From Sulfurovum sp. (lineage in GTDB: Bacteria; Campylobacterota; Campylobacteria; Campylobacterales; Sulfurovaceae): DNA of 9,000 nt. The position numbers and the translations under genes were made by a program. Where the stretch lies: positions 1-9,000 of the forward strand of contig DYTG01000045.1 of assembly GCA_020726085.1 (NCBI GenBank). Reading direction: 5' to 3'. The notes beneath the pieces were generated by a model, which was not told the origin of the DNA, ran no database searches, and saw nothing but the letters and a program-made list of their open reading frames with translations. Positions 1-6,364 of this stretch are shown here, in pieces. The number at the start of each line of letters is the position of its first letter. Position 1 is the first letter of the stretch.

Positions 1-48
1 TTTGTATTGTAGTGTATCAAGAACTTATTTAAATCCTCTCTTCGCCAC

Positions 49-579
49 CTACCAAATCTTACCAAAATCAAAAACAAAACTGCACTCTTGCAACTCAAAG
101 TTAATAGACTCATCCGAGGCATCGGCTATCTTAATGTATCGCCCCTCTTTTAATCGATAGACTTTAGCTATACCATCACTGGGATTAACGATGATGTAAT
201 ACTCTACCCCCTCTTGTTGATAGAGTTCAAATTTCATATTGTGGTCTTTGATAGCTGTTGAGGGCGAGAGGATTTCAAAAATCATCTTGGGAGCTTTGGA
301 GAGATAGTTTTTGTGTATGGGTTTATGGCAAATGACGAGATTATCAGGCTGGACAATGGTAGTGTCGCTAATCTTCCAATCGACTGGTAAGAGTGCTTTG
401 CACTCTTGGCACTCTTTTAACATATCTTTTAATATCCATGCAATATTATTACTGATGGATTGATGCTCAATACTTGGTGAGGGTGCCATAGCGTAAGGGA
501 TGCCATAAATTAGCTCCCAATTACCCTCCCATTTCAAATAGTCACAGTAGGTGTAGTTGGGTAGATACTCCTTTTTCAT
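49..579 (-). CDS. Uma2-family PD-(D/E)XK nuclease-like protein
   Basis: The 176-residue protein has the Uma2 (DUF820) layout. An N-terminal Y-x-DYL segment and ELIYG come first. Then follow VQPDNLVI with the acidic residue D79, P-K-MIFEILSPST with E102, and KFELYQQEGVEYY followed by VNP. Uma2 proteins have a restriction-endonuclease-like fold and are usually called putative endonucleases; their biological substrate is largely unknown. The frame is open up to a GTG at 618, which would add 13 residues. I prefer the ATG at 579 because an AAGGAG lies at 594-599 and a TATAAT box at 607-612, placing the longer start upstream of the likely transcript. The Shine-Dalgarno to ATG spacing is rather long (14 nt). 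The gene follows an NlpC/P60 gene on the same strand but probably has its own promoter. The family is patchily distributed and often multicopy in other phyla, so acquisition by transfer is plausible. Family call firm; function unknown. Confidence 0.82.
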   Translation of the reverse strand: MKKEYLPNYTYCDYLKWEGNWELIYGIPYAMAPSPSIEHQSISNNIAWILKDMLKECQECKALLPVDWKISDTTIVQPDNLVICHKPIHKNYLSKAPKMIFEILSPSTAIKDHNMKFELYQQEGVEYYIIVNPSDGIAKVYRLKEGRYIKIADASDESINFELQECSFVFDFGKIW

Positions 580-593
580 TGCACTCGTTGAGA

Positions 594-599
594 CTCCTT
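594..599 (-). promoter_or_regulatory. Ribosome binding site of the Uma2-family gene
   Basis: On the minus strand this reads AAGGAG, 14 nt before the ATG at 579. It is the only good Shine-Dalgarno near the start. It supports initiation at 579 rather than at the GTG at 618, which lies upstream of this site. Confidence 0.5.
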
Positions 600-606
600 T
601 TTGTTT

Positions 607-615
607 ATTATAGCA
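607..615 (-). promoter_or_regulatory. Extended -10 promoter for the Uma2-family gene
   Basis: The minus strand reads TGCTATAAT, a perfect -10 hexamer (607-612) with the TG-N extension. No TTGACA-like -35 is visible at the usual distance, which is normal for Campylobacterota sigma-70 promoters. Transcription would start near 600, giving a leader of about 20 nt. The box lies between the NlpC/P60 stop (620) and the Uma2 start, so this gene may be transcribed separately from the operon before it. Confidence 0.5.
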
Positions 616-619
616 CACT

Positions 620-1198
620 CTATTTTGCTTTTCGTTTACCCCACAAAAACTTATCCCTGTACCATCCTGAAATTAAATTGGATACCGTAACGCTATAAGC
701 CTTGCCCGATGAGGCGTGGATAAACTCTCTGTTACCCAAATAGATGCCTGAGTGATTGATATATCCTTTTTGGTCGGTATCAAAAAAGACCAAATCACCC
801 CTCTTTAGCTCCTCTTTGGTCAAGGATTTGCCCTCTATTTTGGATTGATCAAGCGAGGAACGAGGCAGAGTAATGTTGTGTTCTTTGAAAACATAATAGA
901 CAAAACCCGAACAATCAAAGGTATCGGGCCCTATTTTGGTATCTTCGTATTTAGAACCTATTTTGCTTTTGGCTAGTGTAATCATTTTTTCGATACCCTC
1001 TAGTGAAAGTGAGGCGTTGCTTTCATTATTTTCACCCTCAATGGTAAGATTGACAATACAAGCTTTTTTGTTGTGGATATTGATAGTAGTAGTTGAGCCA
1101 TCTTGGGCGTTGATACGGATATTGACGACGCACTCTTGGGCAAAAAGTGGCACCAAAAGAGGGAGAAAAAGTAGGGTTTTTATTGACACCCTACGCAC
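620..1198 (-). CDS. Exported NlpC/P60-family peptidoglycan endopeptidase
   Basis: This 192-residue secreted cell-wall hydrolase probably cuts the D-gamma-glutamyl-diaminopimelate bond in peptide stems, the usual NlpC/P60 reaction. Residues 1-20 form a Sec signal peptide: a basic start, then the hydrophobic run LLFLPLLVPLFA, with cleavage likely before Gln21. A short region of about 45 residues follows with two cysteines (C23 and C47) that could form a periplasmic disulfide. The catalytic domain covers roughly residues 68-190. Its nucleophile is C96 in FDCSGF, with H149 in NHSGIYLG and H161 in FIHASS completing the triad. The start is a GTG at 1198 inside the end of nrdA (19-nt overlap). A second in-frame GTG at 1189 would shorten the signal peptide by three residues. 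No strong Shine-Dalgarno is present, so translation may depend on ribosomes finishing nrdA. Domain call is strong; the exact bond cleaved is inferred from the family. Confidence 0.88.
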   Translation of the reverse strand: MRRVSIKTLLFLPLLVPLFAQECVVNIRINAQDGSTTTINIHNKKACIVNLTIEGENNESNASLSLEGIEKMITLAKSKIGSKYEDTKIGPDTFDCSGFVYYVFKEHNITLPRSSLDQSKIEGKSLTKEELKRGDLVFFDTDQKGYINHSGIYLGNREFIHASSGKAYSVTVSNLISGWYRDKFLWGKRKAK

Positions 1199-3555
1199 TC
1201 TATGCTTCTATCTTCTATGCCCACTTCCTCTTTGATAGCTTCGGGCGATTGGCTGCGCAAATAGTAAGTTGATTTGAGTCCAAATTTCCACGCTTCAAGA
1301 TAGATATCGTTGAGGTATTTGCCACTGGCTTTGTCTAGTGAGATGAAGATGTTGAGACTTTGTCCTTGGTCTATCCACTTTTGGCGAATAGCCCCCGCAC
1401 GCACCAAAAGGCGTTGATCAAGATCATAGCATGAGGTGTAGTATTTAAAGGTATCGGGCGAGAGGTTGGGAGCAACGACGGGAATGAGTCCGCTTAGGTT
1501 CTCCTCGTACCATTTGCGTTTGTAGATAGGCTCAATGGCTTGTGTTGTACCTGTCAAAATGGAGATAGAACTTGTGGGGGCAATAGCCATAAGATAGCCG
1601 TTTCGCATACCGTTGGCTTTGACTTTGCTTCGCAATGCGTCCCAATCGTAAGCATAGCCAAAGAGTCCGCCTCTATCGACGAGTTTACACGCCCCTGGAT
1701 TGGCTTTGTCGATAGGAAAGATGCCCTTTGACCAATCTGAACCCTCATAGGTAGGATAGATACCCTTTTCAAACGCCAAATCACTTGAAGCCAAAATGGC
1801 ATTGTACGATACCGCTTCCATAATCTCATCGATTTTCATAAAGTGTTCGCTACTGCCCCACTCGATTTTATTTTGTGCCAACATTTGAGCCTCGCCCATT
1901 ACGCCCAGTCCAATAGAACGGCTCTTTTGGTTGGTTTTTTTCACCTTTGCAAGGGGATAGAAGTTGAGGTCTATGACATTATCAAGCATTCTAATGGCAA
2001 TAGGAACGACTCGTTCAATATCTTTTTGGGTGTGGATACGAGAGAGATTGATAGAGGCAAGATTGCACACGGCGGTATCACCATCTTGCTGATGCTTCTC
2101 CACCATCCACACTTGTTTGCCCCCGATGATATCAAGAGCGGTAACCTTTTTGCCAAGCTTCATGACACCACTATCTACTTTAATCTCTTCTGATTCACCC
2201 ATTACCAACTGGCTCATATCTTCAAAAGTGATTTGAATATCGTAGTGGTTAGGGGCGGTATTTTGAAAAATTTCCGTACAAAGATTGGAGCTACGAATAA
2301 GACCCGCATGGCGATTGGGATTGGCTTTGTTAGCGGCATCTTTGAAAGTAAGAAAGGGATTGCCCGTCTCAAAATAGCTGCGTAAAATCTCTTTCCACAA
2401 ATCTTTGGCTCGTATTTTGTTTTTGGTTAAGCTCTCATTGGCTTCAAGCTCAACAAAACGCTGTTCAAACGCCTCTCCATAAAGCTCTGTAAGTTCGGGG
2501 ACATCATAGGGGTCAAAAAGTGTCCACATCGCATCTTGGGTGACCCTCTCCATAAACAAATCATTAATCCAAAGAGCAGGAAAGAGGTCATGTGCACGAC
2601 GGCGTTCTTCTCCTGAGTTTTTCTTCAAATCCAAAAAGTCTTTGACATCAATATGCCACGGTTCGATATAGACGGCAATCGCCCCCTTTCGAGTACCCAG
2701 CTGATCTACCGCAACGGCAACATCATTGGCAATCTTTAAAAAGGGAACTATTCCTCCTGCGGCGTGTTTGTGTCCATCGATAAACGAACCCATACCCCGC
2801 ACCAATGACCAATCCCAACCAATACCCCCGCCAAATTTAGAAAGCAGTGCCATCTCTTTGTAGCCATCAAAGATACCTTCGATATTATCAGGTGTAGAGC
2901 CAATGTAGCATGAACTTAGTTGGTGTCTGGGAGTCCTTGCGTTGGAGAGCGTCGGTGTGGCCGTCATGACTTCGAATTTGCTTAAAATATCGTAAAATTT
3001 CTTTGCCCATGTCTGCTTGTCAAACTCATTTTGAGCCAAAAACATCGCTACTGCCATAAAGAGATGTTGGGGCAATTCTATGGGGTGATTGTTTTTGTCT
3101 TTGATAAGATACCTATCGTAGAGAGTTCGGATACCTAGATAGTTAAATTGCATATCACGTTGGGGGTCGATGTGGCTATTGAGATCCTCCAAATCGTATT
3201 TATCTTTGAGCCCCGCTACGATTCTGCCCTCTTTTTCACCTTTGATAAAATAGTCACGCAGATGATTGTAACCCGTAAAGCCTGTAACTTTGTGGTACAA
3301 ATCGTACAAAAAAAGCCGTGCGGCAACAAAGGTCCAATCGGGTCTATCGATATCGATTTTATCCACAGCGGTTCGGATAAGCGTTTGTTGTATTTGAGTC
3401 GTAGAGATAAGATCTCGAAACTGCAAATTGGCATCGACTTCCAACTCACTTTGACTCACATTATCAAGTCCCTCTACCGATTCGGCGGTATATTTTTGAA
3501 TTTTGCTAATATCTAATGGCTCAACCCTGCCATCACGCTTGACAACTCGTATCAT
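1180..3555 (-). CDS. nrdA: Ribonucleoside-diphosphate reductase, alpha subunit (class Ia)
   Basis: This is the large catalytic subunit that reduces ribonucleoside diphosphates to deoxyribonucleotides in the cytoplasm, working with an NrdB radical subunit that is not in this window. Residues 1 to about 95 form an ATP-cone (VVKRDGRVEPLDISKI onward), the allosteric activity site. Active-site elements are visible. C216 in SSCYIGS and C497 in AVCNLAS are the redox pair. N424, C426 and E428 in NLCTEI are the radical-site residues, and Y764/Y765 in TYYLRS form the radical-transfer pair. The C-terminal thiols C787 and C790 (ECVGCQ) would be reloaded by thioredoxin or glutaredoxin. The spacing between C426 and C497 is about 48 residues longer than in Escherichia coli NrdA, which I recall as typical of Helicobacter and Campylobacter enzymes. 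At 791 residues it is full length. The ATG at 3555 has an AGAGGAG Shine-Dalgarno at 3563-3569, overlapping the argS stop. Confidence 0.97.
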   Translation of the reverse strand: MIRVVKRDGRVEPLDISKIQKYTAESVEGLDNVSQSELEVDANLQFRDLISTTQIQQTLIRTAVDKIDIDRPDWTFVAARLFLYDLYHKVTGFTGYNHLRDYFIKGEKEGRIVAGLKDKYDLEDLNSHIDPQRDMQFNYLGIRTLYDRYLIKDKNNHPIELPQHLFMAVAMFLAQNEFDKQTWAKKFYDILSKFEVMTATPTLSNARTPRHQLSSCYIGSTPDNIEGIFDGYKEMALLSKFGGGIGWDWSLVRGMGSFIDGHKHAAGGIVPFLKIANDVAVAVDQLGTRKGAIAVYIEPWHIDVKDFLDLKKNSGEERRRAHDLFPALWINDLFMERVTQDAMWTLFDPYDVPELTELYGEAFEQRFVELEANESLTKNKIRAKDLWKEILRSYFETGNPFLTFKDAANKANPNRHAGLIRSSNLCTEIFQNTAPNHYDIQITFEDMSQLVMGESEEIKVDSGVMKLGKKVTALDIIGGKQVWMVEKHQQDGDTAVCNLASINLSRIHTQKDIERVVPIAIRMLDNVIDLNFYPLAKVKKTNQKSRSIGLGVMGEAQMLAQNKIEWGSSEHFMKIDEIMEAVSYNAILASSDLAFEKGIYPTYEGSDWSKGIFPIDKANPGACKLVDRGGLFGYAYDWDALRSKVKANGMRNGYLMAIAPTSSISILTGTTQAIEPIYKRKWYEENLSGLIPVVAPNLSPDTFKYYTSCYDLDQRLLVRAGAIRQKWIDQGQSLNIFISLDKASGKYLNDIYLEAWKFGLKSTYYLRSQSPEAIKEEVGIEDRSIECVGCQ

Positions 3556-3562
3556 AAAACAT

Positions 3563-3569
3563 CTCCTCT
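3563..3569 (-). promoter_or_regulatory. Ribosome binding site of nrdA overlapping the argS stop
   Basis: The minus strand reads AGAGGAG, 7 nt before the nrdA ATG. It overlaps the TAG stop codon of argS (3568-3570), so ribosomes terminating on argS sit on the nrdA initiation site. This arrangement favours translational coupling and fixes the nrdA start. Confidence 0.75.
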
Positions 3570-5271
3570 AAAGTCTATTAAGTACTTTAATGCCCAAAAT
3601 CTCTAAACCCAATTCTATCGTTTTGGCACACAGCGAGGCAATGGCAATACGACTCTCTTTGGTAGCCTTTTCGAGTCCCTCTTTGAGAATAGGATTTTGT
3701 TCATAAAATTTCATAAAATCGGTCGCCACATCGTAGAGATAGGCACTGATAGTATGCGGCGTAGCATCAAGCGAAGCTTTGGTTAAAACATCTTCAAATT
3801 TTAAAACGCTAAGCACCAATGTGTGTTCAATCGCATCGCCTATCGCAATCTCACACGCCCCTACATCTCCCTCGTATTTTTTGAGAATACTTTGAATACG
3901 GGCGTAAGCATATTGCAAATAGAGCGATGTATTGCCCTCAAAGCTCAACATCTTGTCCCAATCAAAGATATAGTTGGATTGGCGATTGATGGATAAATCA
4001 GCGTATTTTACCGCTCCAATGCCTACCACTTTGGCTAGGGTTTCCAGTTCACCTTGTGAGTAGTTTTCACGCTCTTTGATAGCCTCTTTGGCACGAATGA
4101 GTGCTTCATCAAGGAGTTCAATGAGTTTGACTGTCCCCCCGTCACGGGTTTTAAACGGTTTGCCGCTTTTGTCCATCATTGTACCAAAAGCGATATGTTC
4201 TAGCTTGGTCTCTTGGGGTACAAACCCTGCTTTTTGAGCGACATCAAAAACCGCTTTAAAGTGACTCGATTGACGTGCATCGACGACGTAAAGGATGCGA
4301 TTAGCCTTAAGCTTGGTAGCACGATAACGCAACGCCGCCAAATCGGTTGTAGCATAGAGATACCCTCCATCGCCCTTTTGGACAATCACGGGAATCTCCT
4401 CGCTTTCAAGAAAGACACACTTAGCCCCTTGGCTTATTTGAAGCAAGTGGGCATTTTCAAGATCGGTGACGATATGGGACAAATCCTCGTTGTAAAAACT
4501 CTCTGCTCGGACATCTTTGGGGCTTAATGAAACATCAAGTTTGTGATAGACCTCTTGGCAATGAGAAAGCGAAATCCCAATAAATCGCTCCCAAAGTTCA
4601 AGACAATGTGTATCGCCTTGTTGGATTTTGACTACATACTCACGTGCGGTATTGGCAAAATGTGCATCTTCATCAAAGCGTTTTTTGGCAGCTTTGTAAA
4701 AAGCTTCGAGGTCTTTGAGTTCACCGCTTTGCTCCACTCCTTGGGCTTCAAGATAGGCAACAAGCATTCCAAACTGCGTCCCCCAATCACCAATGTGGTT
4801 TTGACGAATGACACAGTGTCCCAAAAACTCAAAAAGCTTTGCCAAAGCATCACCGATAATCGTGCTTCTTAGATGTCCTACATGCATCTCTTTTGCCATA
4901 TTGGGCCCTGAGTAATCGACGACGATGGTTTGAGGATGAGAGGTTATGGCAACGTCTATTCTCTCATCTGCTAGAGCCTTTGTGGCGTAGTGTGAGAGCG
5001 TGTTGTCGCTAAGCCAAATATTGATAAATCCCGCTCCTGCTACTTCGACTTTTTCGATAACTCCATCGGTTTGGATATGGGATGCTACCTTTGTGGCAAT
5101 TTCACGTGGATTGGTTTGGTAGAGTTTGGCTAGAGGCATAATGCCGTTGTATTGATAGTCTCCAAATTGTGCTTTGGTAGCTTCATGGATAGCAATCTCT
5201 CCTTGAGGCTCAATACCGCTTTGAGTAAAAGCCTCTTGGAATATGGCAGCAATGTGTGATTTTATTTTCAT
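3568..5271 (-). CDS. argS: Arginyl-tRNA synthetase
   Basis: This class I aminoacyl-tRNA synthetase charges tRNA-Arg with arginine using ATP in the cytoplasm. The 567-residue length suits ArgRS. Residues 1 to about 90 are the N-terminal tRNA-recognition (Add1) domain, with FGDYQYN. The catalytic Rossmann domain begins at VVDYSGPNMAKEMHVGHLRS, where HVGH (130-133) is the HIGH signature, followed by NHIGDWGTQFGML. The second signature is degenerate, as often in ArgRS: MMDKSGKPFKTR at 365-376. The C-terminal DALR anticodon-binding domain starts near YLQYAYARIQSIL and ends in VLNRL, close to the usual V-x-RM ending. The start ATG at 5271 lies 12 nt after the tatA stop and has no clear Shine-Dalgarno, suggesting coupling to tatA. 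I recall tatA next to argS in Campylobacter and Helicobacter, where gmk usually precedes tatA; here a response regulator does. Confidence 0.97.
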   Translation of the reverse strand: MKIKSHIAAIFQEAFTQSGIEPQGEIAIHEATKAQFGDYQYNGIMPLAKLYQTNPREIATKVASHIQTDGVIEKVEVAGAGFINIWLSDNTLSHYATKALADERIDVAITSHPQTIVVDYSGPNMAKEMHVGHLRSTIIGDALAKLFEFLGHCVIRQNHIGDWGTQFGMLVAYLEAQGVEQSGELKDLEAFYKAAKKRFDEDAHFANTAREYVVKIQQGDTHCLELWERFIGISLSHCQEVYHKLDVSLSPKDVRAESFYNEDLSHIVTDLENAHLLQISQGAKCVFLESEEIPVIVQKGDGGYLYATTDLAALRYRATKLKANRILYVVDARQSSHFKAVFDVAQKAGFVPQETKLEHIAFGTMMDKSGKPFKTRDGGTVKLIELLDEALIRAKEAIKERENYSQGELETLAKVVGIGAVKYADLSINRQSNYIFDWDKMLSFEGNTSLYLQYAYARIQSILKKYEGDVGACEIAIGDAIEHTLVLSVLKFEDVLTKASLDATPHTISAYLYDVATDFMKFYEQNPILKEGLEKATKESRIAIASLCAKTIELGLEILGIKVLNRL

Positions 5272-5283
5272 ACCGTTTGGCTA

Positions 5284-5511
5284 TTAGGCTTTGGTCTCTT
5301 GAGCTGTTGAAGCTTGAACCACCTGTTTTTCCTCTTTTTTCTCTAGCTCTTTGGCTATTACAGGTTCATCGTCGTCCTCTTTCATCTCTTTTTTAAAGCC
5401 TTTGATTGCTTTGCCAATTCCTTGGGCTAAATCGGGAATCTTTTTAGCTCCAAAAAGTATCACAACAATGGCTAATATAAGAAGAAGCTCTGGCATACTT
5501 GGCACACCCAT
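5284..5511 (-). CDS. tatA: Sec-independent (twin-arginine) translocase subunit TatA
   Basis: This 75-residue inner-membrane protein is the pore-forming component of the Tat pathway, which exports folded, often cofactor-containing proteins carrying a twin-arginine signal. A polar Glu8 stands at the entrance of a single membrane helix (about residues 9-20). The FG hinge follows at 20-21, and then an amphipathic helix begins at KKIPDLAQGIGKAIKGF. The rest is a highly charged tail, with an acidic patch (EDDDE) followed by Lys/Glu-rich sequence. No tatB or tatC is in the window, so TatC must be encoded elsewhere. The ATG at 5511 has AAGGA at 5517-5521, five nt upstream. An in-frame ATG five codons on is possible, but it lacks the spacing and would cut into the N-terminus. 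It is the first gene of the tatA-argS-nrdA-NlpC/P60 group. Confidence 0.95.
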   Translation of the reverse strand: MGVPSMPELLLILAIVVILFGAKKIPDLAQGIGKAIKGFKKEMKEDDDEPVIAKELEKKEEKQVVQASTAQETKA

Positions 5512-5551
5512 GGTAATCCTTTTTTACTACTGTGTATTTATTTATCGGAGT

Positions 5552-5557
5552 ATTATA
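5552..5557 (-). promoter_or_regulatory. -10 box of the tatA-argS-nrdA-NlpC/P60 operon
   Basis: The minus strand reads TATAAT, placed so that transcription would begin near 5545, about 34 nt before the tatA ATG. An A-rich tract (AAAAAAAAG) lies just upstream and no TTGACA-type -35 is seen, as expected for Campylobacterota. A 6-bp inverted repeat (GTGTAT at 5560-5555 on the minus strand with ATACAC at 5537-5532) overlaps the box. It could be an operator, but it is short enough to be chance. Confidence 0.6.
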
Positions 5558-5672
5558 CACTCTTTTTTTTAATCTTACGATAGCTTACCCCTAGAAATTT
5601 GGCAAGTGAGGTTTTGCTTGATGGGACAACGGCAAAGTGTAATAAGAAAATTGTTGTAAAAATTTGAGGCAT
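5553..5672 (-). pseudogene. Possible 39-residue remnant with a helix-turn-helix-like tail
   Basis: A short open frame fills most of the gap between the response regulator and tatA. Its last 22 residues contain SLAKFLGVSYRKIKKK, which has the spacing of a helix-turn-helix (SLAKFLG, turn, VSYRKIKKK). The first half (MPQIFTTIFLLHFAVV) does not look like a DNA-binding protein, and no Shine-Dalgarno precedes the ATG. The stop overlaps the tatA promoter. It may be the end of a lost regulator or transposase-type gene, or a chance frame in AT-rich DNA. I would not treat it as an expressed gene. Confidence 0.2.
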
Positions 5673-5689
5673 ATTAGCGGTATCATCTA

Positions 5690-6364
5690 CTATCCGAAAA
5701 TATACCCCTCGCCTCGGATACTTTTGATGTAGTCTTTGTCTTTGTCGGGGTCTATCTTCTCTTTGAGGCGTTTGACGGCGACATTAACACTTTTCTCTTT
5801 TTTCTCTTGGGAATAGCCCCAAACAGTATTGAGCAGATACTCTCGTGTCAAAAGAATGTTTTTGTTTTTCATAAACTCCACAAGCAAACTTAGTTCGAGT
5901 TTGGTAAGGTTGAGTTTTTTATCATCAATGTATATCTCTTTGGCGTGAGCAATATAGACAATATCTCGCATACGCAAATTGTCGTCGTAGTTTTTTTGCG
6001 TTCGCTTAAGAAGGGCTTTGACACGAGCGACAAACTCATTGATATCGAAGGGTTTAGTAATATAATCATCGCCCCCCATTTCAAATCCATCAATAATATC
6101 TTTGGGGCTATCTTTGGCGGTCAAAAAGATGACGGGAGTATCGTAACCTTTTTCTCTAAGCTCTTTGACACACATCGCTCCTTCGGACGAGGGGAGATTT
6201 CTATCCATAATGATAAGATTGACATCCTCTTCTTCTAGCACCTGAAAAAGCTTTTGGTCGTTTAAAAAACCAATCGTATCGTATCCCTCTTTTTGCAGTG
6301 TATATTCCACCAACTCCAAAATATCTTCTTCATCTTCTATAATAATAATTAACGCTTTTTTCAT
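5690..6364 (-). CDS. OmpR/PhoB-type two-component response regulator
   Basis: A 224-residue cytoplasmic DNA-binding regulator. The receiver domain (about residues 1-120) has the acidic pocket E10/D11, the phosphoacceptor D54 in LIIMDRNLP, T82 in FLTAKD and K104 in TKPF, so every residue needed for phosphorylation is present. Residues from about 127 to the end are an OmpR-type winged helix, with LTKLELSLL, TREYLLNTVWG, KSVNVAVKRLKEKID and the closing IRGEGYIFG. It most resembles the PhoB-like regulators of Campylobacterota, but the sequence does not prove a phosphate role and I give no symbol. No histidine kinase lies on either side: tilS is upstream and tatA downstream. The ATG at 6364 has a strong AAGGAG at 6373-6378. 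That site is flanked by the hairpins at 6377-6434, which suggests control of translation through the leader. Confidence 0.94.
   Translation of the reverse strand: MKKALIIIIEDEEDILELVEYTLQKEGYDTIGFLNDQKLFQVLEEEDVNLIIMDRNLPSSEGAMCVKELREKGYDTPVIFLTAKDSPKDIIDGFEMGGDDYITKPFDINEFVARVKALLKRTQKNYDDNLRMRDIVYIAHAKEIYIDDKKLNLTKLELSLLVEFMKNKNILLTREYLLNTVWGYSQEKKEKSVNVAVKRLKEKIDPDKDKDYIKSIRGEGYIFG

Noticed and set aside
1..48. Start of a further minus-strand gene after Uma2 (GAGAGGA followed by a TTG codon near 25)
   Set aside because: Too little sequence remains, the start codon would be TTG with long spacing, and a TACAAT at 6-11 makes a promoter equally likely.
579..618. GTG at 618 as the Uma2 gene start
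   Set aside because: The extra 13 residues do not resemble a family N-terminus, and the start lies upstream of the likely promoter and Shine-Dalgarno.
936..1235. 99-codon plus-strand frame with hydrophobic character
   Set aside because: It is antisense to the NlpC/P60 gene and the end of nrdA; the hydrophobic residues mirror codons of those genes.
2065..2278. Possible intein in nrdA between the catalytic and redox cysteines
   Set aside because: The extra segment is only about 48 residues, far too short for an intein, and lacks splice-junction motifs such as a Cys start and a His-Asn end.
5532..5560. Inverted repeat GTGTAT/ATACAC over the tatA -10 box as an operator
   Set aside because: Six base pairs in AT-rich DNA overlapping a TATAAT box is easily chance; kept only as a note in the promoter entry.
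5585..5689. Intrinsic terminator after the response regulator
   Set aside because: Only weak 5-bp stems (for example around 5613-5636) are visible and none is followed by a T-run on the minus strand.
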